Positions 57,825 through 64,000 of a stretch of 64,000 bases of DNA are shown in pieces (position 1 is the first letter of the stretch; each line of letters begins with the position of its first letter). This DNA comes from Glebionis coronaria (Eukaryota; Streptophyta; Magnoliopsida; Asterales; Asteraceae). The notes beneath the pieces were generated by a model. It ran no database searches. It saw only the letters and a program-made list of their open reading frames with translations, and had not been told where the DNA came from. Both the position numbers and the translations under genes were made by a program. The stretch spans positions 566,615,469 through 566,679,468 of the forward strand of contig CM046876.1 of assembly GCA_025667525.1 (NCBI GenBank). Reading direction: 5' to 3'.

Positions 57825-58943
57825 GGAAGTGCGAACATCGTAGATATATTTTATACAACTAAAAAAGTGAGCTTATAGGGTCACACGCTTATACACTTAG
57901 CTAACTCTTTATTAAAATATGTAACATGTATGTCCTTCTTGAAGTTAAATATTACATAAATATCCTTTGCATTTACGTATATATCCTTCTTATTTTTTAA
58001 TTACATTAATATCATTCGCAAGTTATTATAATTACATAAATATCATTCTCAAACTTTTAAGTACTCAAGTATGTTCAAAATTTAGTTGAATCATGATTAT
58101 ATTGTTTTTTACTCATATGAATTTGTTCATATGAGTTTTTTGGCCTCGAATAATTAAAGACCATGTTGATTTTAAATATATATAATATACATTTAGAAAA
58201 ATTATTGATATAAGTATAAATGTTTGCAAAAGAATATTGATGTAATTACAATATTTTAGGAAGGATATTTACGTAATTACAAAAGTAAGAAGGACATTTA
58301 TGTAATATTGAACTTTCGGAAGGATATATATGTAAATTCCTCGAAATATATTGTTATATTTAATGTATATATTTAATTTACCAATTGAGAATACTTAATG
58401 ATTGTTAGTTAAGTAGTAAAATAGTTTAACGATTAATTAACGAGAAGACTTCTAAATATGAGGTAATTACATGTCAAAAGTCAAGACAAGGGTAATAATA
58501 TCCTTGTAAAACCGGACATGAGAGAAAATGAGAGGAAAAGGAAACAAGATAATCTCTATAATGTCTTTTATGACTTTCTAGATAAGTCATCTTGTTAGAG
58601 TTTACACCCTGTATAATGAGGGGCCCTTAACCTCATTATCATGCATTCCTAAACCCTAAAAAAGGCTAAGAAATTCGTTCCCCTCTTAAACCTTAACTGA
58701 ATTCTCATAAACCCTAAATTAGGGTTTTTAGCTTCATATTCTTTAAAGTGTTGGTAAGACCTATCAATCAGGAGCTATTGTATAACGCGTAGTGTGGATA
58801 CACATAGAGGGATCTTATTTTATATCTTCAAGGGGTTTTGTAAATTTGGTATTCGTTTGGTGGTACACGATATTGGTGGTGTTCCCACTAGAATTGGTCG
58901 ATCTTCACCTAGATTGAATTCTAGTAGATATGTTCATCTTTAT
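57825..58943 (+). repeat. LTR-like segment TGTTGGGAAG..., with internal foldback
   Basis: It starts with a typical LTR tip directly in the copia gag remnant. Near its right side the sequence looks like a transcribed LTR region (CACCCTGTATAATGAGGGG near 58,605, then an AT-rich leader with CCCTAAA words). The right tip is not seen, because another element begins at 58,944. Inside, about 57,920-58,050 and 58,200-58,345 are inverted copies of a motif of the form TACATAAATRTCCTTC, a probable foldback MITE. Confidence 0.4.
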
Positions 58944-59809
58944 TGTGGAAACAGAAGGTGAGGTTGAATAATTTACCAGTTACAATTTACGTTTTCAAAC
59001 CTTTACTTGTTAAAAGATTGATTCGAGTTTATATTAAATCTGCTTGCAAGAAATATGAAGCACGACAAATAAACTAAGGGATATTGAAAACATTGACTGT
59101 TGAGAAACTAATGAGAAAGGAAAGAAATGATCAAACCACAACACCAAAAATTATAGTGGTTCGGCTAGGAAACACCTCTTCGGCCTACTCCATTCCCTAA
59201 GTATCCTACTTGAGATTTAAATATGTCAACAAGCTACCTTTAGGCGGAGAAAACTGTACTCAAGTAGCTTACGCTAATTTCCATCACAAATCCAAATTTC
59301 GAGTCCTAATCCTAGCTATAACCAATCTATCACACTTATTTCCTCACTTAGAAAATACTATCACGATCATTCAATCTTACAACTACACTCAATCAAACAA
59401 GATCACACCCGATCCCAAGTATTTCCTTACCTAGAAAATAAATTCACAATCTCCAAAAATCTACGCTACAAGATCTCACAAGATCATATACAAATTCAGA
59501 ATACTTAAATGAAGAACAATAAAATCTCTTGAATATACACTATTCTATAATACTTAAATGAAGAACAAATTACATTCACAATATCTAAATATCTACACTA
59601 TAAGATCCCTATGAATCTATGCTAAGGATCTTCAACTCGTGGTCTTTGTCTTTACTTGAAACTTCATATCTTGTACTTGTAGTCCTTGAGCTTAATTCAT
59701 CATGACTTGTTAATATTGTGATCTTCATCTCCTTTGACTGCTTAACTTGTGACTTGAATCTCTTGAACTAACATGTTCATACTTTTTGAGATTTCTTGAA
59801 GCTTCTAAC
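58944..59809 (-). repeat. Copia-type LTR on the minus strand
   Basis: Read on the minus strand it starts TGTTAGAAGCTTC after the purine-rich AAGGAAGAT and ends CTTCTGTTTCCACA, a common copia LTR ending. No primer site follows, so this is the 3' LTR of an element that runs leftwards. It is 866 bp long. Confidence 0.6.
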
Positions 59810-61180
59810 AATCTTCCTTAATAAACTTCAGATTAGATCTCGACTTTGTCGGGGAAGATGTATTCTTACAAGAACACGAAGGAAGTCTTGATCTTTGGCT
59901 TTCTTGAATTCTTTGAAGTCTTTACCTTTTGGTATCAGCATGTGGAGATGACTTCAGTCAACACACCGCGACACCATCTTCTTGATATGCTGCATAAGAC
60001 AGTCTGCAACAAAACATAGGCACATACGAAATGGCTTTGTCATCCTCCCTAAATCGGTAGCGTTTTACCTTCGGTCGGTGAAGACTGTTAGACGGCATTA
60101 GATATCGTACCCGTGATCAGGTTTATTCAATTAAGAACCTCCTTAATAGGGTTTCGTAAATGTACTAGCATGTTCTCTTTACCCGACCGTCTCAAAGCAG
60201 ACCGTGACAATAAGAGTGAAGCAGTTGGATAAATTATACGCCTGATTAAAGTCGTCAATTCAAATTCCTGGAATAATTTTAATTCAATTAAGAATCTCAC
60301 CAACGTTGCTTGCTAGTTTGCCACAAGCTCGGTTCATATAGAATCTTGCAAGTCACCTACCGCAGTGCGGTTTGATGTTGATACTGGAAGGATTTCTATT
60401 CGTCACTGTGAACACTAAAGAGTGTCACTCTAAATGTTCTGGCAAGATCACAAGGATGTTGCGAAGAAACTTGTAATAGTTTTTAATCAATTAAGAATCA
60501 AACCATCGTTGCTTCCCAATTTTCATATGCTCCATTCATAATGAATTTCACATATGACCTACCGCAGTGCCTTTTGATGTTAAGATTGGAAGGTTTTCCA
60601 TTCTTCACTGTGAATGCTCAAGAGCATCACTAAGAATGTTCTGGGAAGATCATGAAGATAATGCGTAGGAATCTATATATATTAACAATTTGTGTTATTT
60701 GATTTTGAACAAATAATGTTATTCTGAAAGTGTCCTAGTGAGATTAATAATGATCTCTCATGGCTCTAGAATCGATAAGTGCATATTTGAATTTAGTGAC
60801 TAGAGGCTGGAGTTGATGCCACCTTTTCAATACCTACTTACTTGGAATAAGAAAGTCTATAGATAATAAATTTTGACTACGTGACATTAAAACAAATATA
60901 TTTTGAGAGACACTTAAGCTAGCTGGGAGGTGTGTTCATTGCATCACTGGGATCCATGATGACTATCTTCAATATCAACAATCATCTTGTGATTCAGATA
61001 TATGAGTTAACTTGATTTCTGCCTATGTGTAAGGAGGGCTCCTTTCTGTACACCTTTTATATATACAATTCTTTTTCATTCTTCAACTCCTTCAATGCTT
61101 ACCAAGACATCATAACTAGCACCTTGTTGTGATTGTTCAAGTGCTTTAAATTGCCCTCGCTCCCCAAACGTTAATAGAAT
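59810..61180 (-). repeat. Noncoding retroelement region with hairpin repeats, inverted copy
   Basis: This is homologous on the minus strand to 18,300-19,830. It carries two hairpin units (stem-loops at 60,408-60,428 and 60,610-60,630) with the shared runs ACCTACCGCAGTG near 60,355 and 60,559. It has no ORF. The match resumes at 62,400-62,620, so the Tekay-like piece between has split this copy. Confidence 0.65.
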
Positions 61181-62006
61181 AGTTTCTAAACTATGATGGC
61201 CCTCGTTCTGAGGTGTCCAACATCCGCGATTTATCGGTTTGTTTGAAATCGAGATGTTCGAATTTTGATTTCGCTACTTTGGTGACTATCCTGTGTGTGC
61301 TATATAGGTTTCGTATTTTTTGATCCGATTCGTGCGTTTTAGTATTCGTTTTTGTTTAATCATATTACTGCAATTTCGCGGCCGAAAACTTCTTTTAGAG
61401 GGGAAGAATTATAAAACCCGTAATGCATACTTTAATTTCCAGGACGAAATTTTCTTTTAGAGGGGAAGAGTTGTAAAACCCGAATTTTGAAAATGTGAAA
61501 TTGTCATTTCATTTCATTTTGAAAATATGGTTTTCATTTCATTTCATATTATATAATTATGAATTTGAATAATTAAACCATACGTTATGATTTTTGGAAA
61601 ATCATTAGAAATTAACCTAAGTATTTATTTTAAAAGGAAAAAAATTATACCTATTTTAATAATAAAATTCGTTTTTTTAGTTATATATATTTAATATATT
61701 ATATTTTTTCGTAATTTATTTAGAATATGCATCAAAATATTTTATTTTTGAAGTTTTGGTTAAATTTTGAAAAAAGTGTAATTTGTTAAAACATATTTTT
61801 GTTAAATAAATGTGTAGTCTTTTAAAGAGATAAGTAATATATTTTGTCCCCCATATATTTTATATTAGGATGGTTTTGGACAAAATAAAACAAAGAATAT
61901 ATAATCTCTATTTAAAATATGTTATTTTAAGAAATTATGTAAGACATAAGAAAATATGCCCCCTTTTATTTTAAAACATGCTAAAAACACATATATCCTT
62001 CCTATG

Positions 62007-62093
<87 letters not shown>

Positions 62094-62400
62094 CGTCCCA
62101 TATCAACTCCTAAACCCTTCTTCATTGTCAGAAATCATTAAGCTAATTCTCCATAAACTCCATTGAATAAAAACTTTAAAACTGTGAAGTTTTAGACCAT
62201 TCTTTAGTGTTCTTCATCCTTCGTTCTTTCATCCTTGGTTTTGATTTTATATAGTGATTCATATCATTATATTCAGTTTATGTAAGTATTCATATGATCC
62301 TTGTGTCACCATTAATGTCTATGTTTTTTTTTAATCTTTTGATGAACATGTTGTTTAAGGTTTTGTAAGCCCTAAAAACACGTTATGGGTAATTAAATGC
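61181..62400 (+). mobile_element. Tekay-like fragment: 3' end plus part of an LTR
   Basis: AGAGGGGAAGAG at 61,459-61,470 is followed by TGTAAAACCCGA (from 61,472), as at the 3' LTR of the complete element. A second copy of the same junction (AGAGGGGAAGAATTATAAAACCCG) lies 63 bp upstream. The LTR part is AT-rich and diverged. Its later portion (GTGTTTATTCATCC-like words, then GATGAACATGTTGTT near 62,340) follows the Tekay LTR near 3,115-3,215. It stops at about 62,400, so the LTR is truncated. The exact ends are unclear. Confidence 0.55.
62011..62092. repeat. TA microsatellite
   Basis: This is an uninterrupted run of about 41 TA repeats. Apparent ORFs of alternating Tyr and Ile on both strands come from it. 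Confidence 0.98.
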
Positions 62401-62655
62401 TTTTATAATCTTTCCATGCTTAAGTCATTAGTTGACATTCTGCTTCGTTCACAAGCTAACTTCATCTTTCCTAAGGACGTCTATTTCTAACTATGGAATG
62501 TACTTGGGTAGATTCAACCGATTTTGTTTAGATCATAGGACTTAAACCTAACCTACCACCCTTTTGTCACCACAATCGCCGTGAATTCATTGGTTATTAG
62601 GTATGTATTTAGTCACAATGAAAACCATTTGAAAAACCAATCAAGGTACTATTGA
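62401..62655 (-). repeat. Right remnant of the inverted noncoding retroelement region
   Basis: The minus strand matches 18,150-18,330. GTGGTGACAAAAGGGTGGTA lies near 62,552-62,571 and CCTTAGGAAAGATG near 62,465-62,478. Confidence 0.6.
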
Positions 62656-64000
62656 TGTAACTCAACGATTTTTGTATACTAATAAGTGTGAAAACACTTA
62701 TCCTTTTACCACTTATTTCCAATAATAACAAGACCAAAACGTGTGATTTATGTCGTAAAAGTCGGAATTATGCGTGGTTTGTGTTTTTATTGTGTTTTAG
62801 GACCAAAAGATGAAAAAGGAAGAAAACATGGGCTTTCACGGGCTTTTATCGAAGAAAACGGGAAAAGACGAAGTCAAAAGATCAAGAGTGCTTAAAGAAC
62901 GGATGTCCAAGACCTATTCTGGAGATTTATCGAAGAGCAAGTCTAAGGACGGAAGTTTAATGAAGTCGAAGAACTTAAGTCTAATAGAAGAAGAAAATTA
63001 AAAGACAAGTTCAAATCCCGAGACTAAAAAGACGAAGAATTAAAGTCGAGTCGAGAAGAAAAAGAAAGAAGAAAGCACCACACATGCCTCCCACTTCCCT
63101 ATAAATACCCTCCTAATCACATTAGGAGGGGGTTAGCTAGTTTTTATTTTCTTTAGTTTCTTTCTAATTTTTAGAGAGAGAAAATCTTAAACTTTCTATC
63201 ACTAGTTCATCTTTTTCTTTTAATCTTTCAAGATTAAACACTTTTTTTGTATTGCTTATTTCATTAATCAAAGTTCTAGTTTAAGCTTTTGATCCTTATT
63301 CTCATTCTTCATTTCTTGATTTATTTACTTTTGATCCGAATATCATACTTCATTCGTATGATTTTATGATTTCGTGGTTAAAGGGTTGATCTTTTAGTTT
63401 TACACACAAGCTCTTTCGTCTAAACCATAAGTTCGTAATGCTTATTGGCTTATTCGAATCATAGCTTATTGATTTTCGGATTTCTTCAAGGTTTTTAATA
63501 GTTTAAAGTTCATTTCATAAAGTTCTTGATTTTAAGTTTTGAAAAGTCATCGAATTTGAGCTTTTTGGGATTGTGTGAGATTCGTTTGGATTTGCTTATT
63601 GCGTTTGCTTATTGAGATTCACACTTGCCACGAATTTCGGAATCTGTTGCCTTCCATCGCAAAACTAGGGTTTTGTACTCATTCCGACGGTTACTCCACA
63701 TTCCGATAGCCTTTGTTTTTGATCGCAATAACCCATTAGGGTTTTACTTTGCGATCAGTTGGTTAACCCCCTTATTCCGATCTGGGTTGCGATCGCACAT
63801 TGCGATCGCGTATTCCGACGGGTCTTAAGGACTTGGTTAAGACGAAGTGCTGCCCGTTTTTCGATAAAGTCATTGCGATAGCATCATTCCGATAGATAGA
63901 CATTGCGACAGTAGCCCTTTACATCATTCCGATCTGGATCATTGCGATAGTGGCTTTCCGATAGATGGTCATTGCGATAGAATTGATCTTGACTATTCCG
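62656..64000 (+). repeat. LTR-like segment of a Ty3/gypsy element, runs off the window
   Basis: It starts near TGTAACTCAACG. A TATA-like CTATAAATACCC lies at 63,099-63,110, followed by a CT-rich zone and then a long AT-rich leader. A 63-codon Lys-rich frame (62,810-63,001) has no visible domain. From about 63,650 to the end, TTGCGA and TTCCGA words recur densely. The layout is like that of the Athila-like LTR at 14,696, but similarity in sequence is weak, so the family is a guess. Confidence 0.4.

Noticed and set aside
61922..62166. Tyr/Ile-alternating ORFs on both strands.
   Set aside because: They are products of the TA microsatellite.
62810..63001. A 63-codon Lys-rich ORF.
   Set aside because: It lies upstream of the TATA-like box within an LTR-like segment and shows no domain. 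A chance frame is more likely.

Overview
The window is plant nuclear DNA from a repeat-rich, AT-rich intergenic region. An Asteraceae (daisy family) source is likely but inferred. The reason is that two degenerate Ty1/copia elements carry accessory reading frames (15.9-17.7 kb and 25.2-29.2 kb) that resemble accessory proteins I know from Asteraceae retroelements. I found one convincing host gene: a ten-exon gene at 34,978-43,964 for a 1,551-residue protein with two BRCT regions and a C-terminal PHD finger, similar to Arabidopsis At4g02110.

Layout. 1-15.9 kb: the 3' part of an Athila-like Ty3/gypsy element (pol pseudogene, 3' region, 3' LTR), split by a young, complete 11.26-kb Tekay/Del-like chromovirus (2,519-13,778) with 2.95-kb LTRs, a GTGGA target duplication, and a gag-pol frame that is open only if three small GT-AG introns are removed. 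15.9-20.1 kb: remains of a copia element with an accessory ORF, a noncoding hairpin-repeat region and a 310-bp LTR. 20.1-30.2 kb: a decayed SIRE-like copia element (gag, pol, an env-position ORF with an intron that holds five hairpin repeats of about 104 bp, 3' LTR). 30.2-32.2 kb: a solo LTR related to the Tekay LTR. 32.2-34.1 kb: an antisense copia gag fragment and a Helitron 3' end. 34.3-34.7 kb: a MITE.

35-44 kb: the BRCT-PHD gene. Its intron 1 is built of diverged repeats. Its intron 6 carries a 1.3-kb antisense LTR element with identical LTRs. Exon 8 holds an in-frame triplication of 55 residues.

45.4-49.0 kb: a Mutator-like element with TIRs of about 280 bp, carrying a broken copy of a homologous-recombination OB-fold (HROB-like) gene. 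49.8-53.6 kb: a 3.75-kb hAT-type element (TIR TAGAGGTGGCAA, 8-bp duplication ATATGAAC) filled by a palindromic array of roughly 160 units of a 20-bp repeat. 56.1-56.7 kb: a Cassandra TRIM with 5S-rRNA-like LTRs, inside a copia 5' fragment. 57.8-64 kb: nested LTR fragments, including an inverted relative of the 18-19.8 kb region, a Tekay-like LTR piece with a TA microsatellite, and an LTR-like end with a motif array.

All coordinates and splice sites were read by eye. Family assignments come from motif recognition, not from searches.
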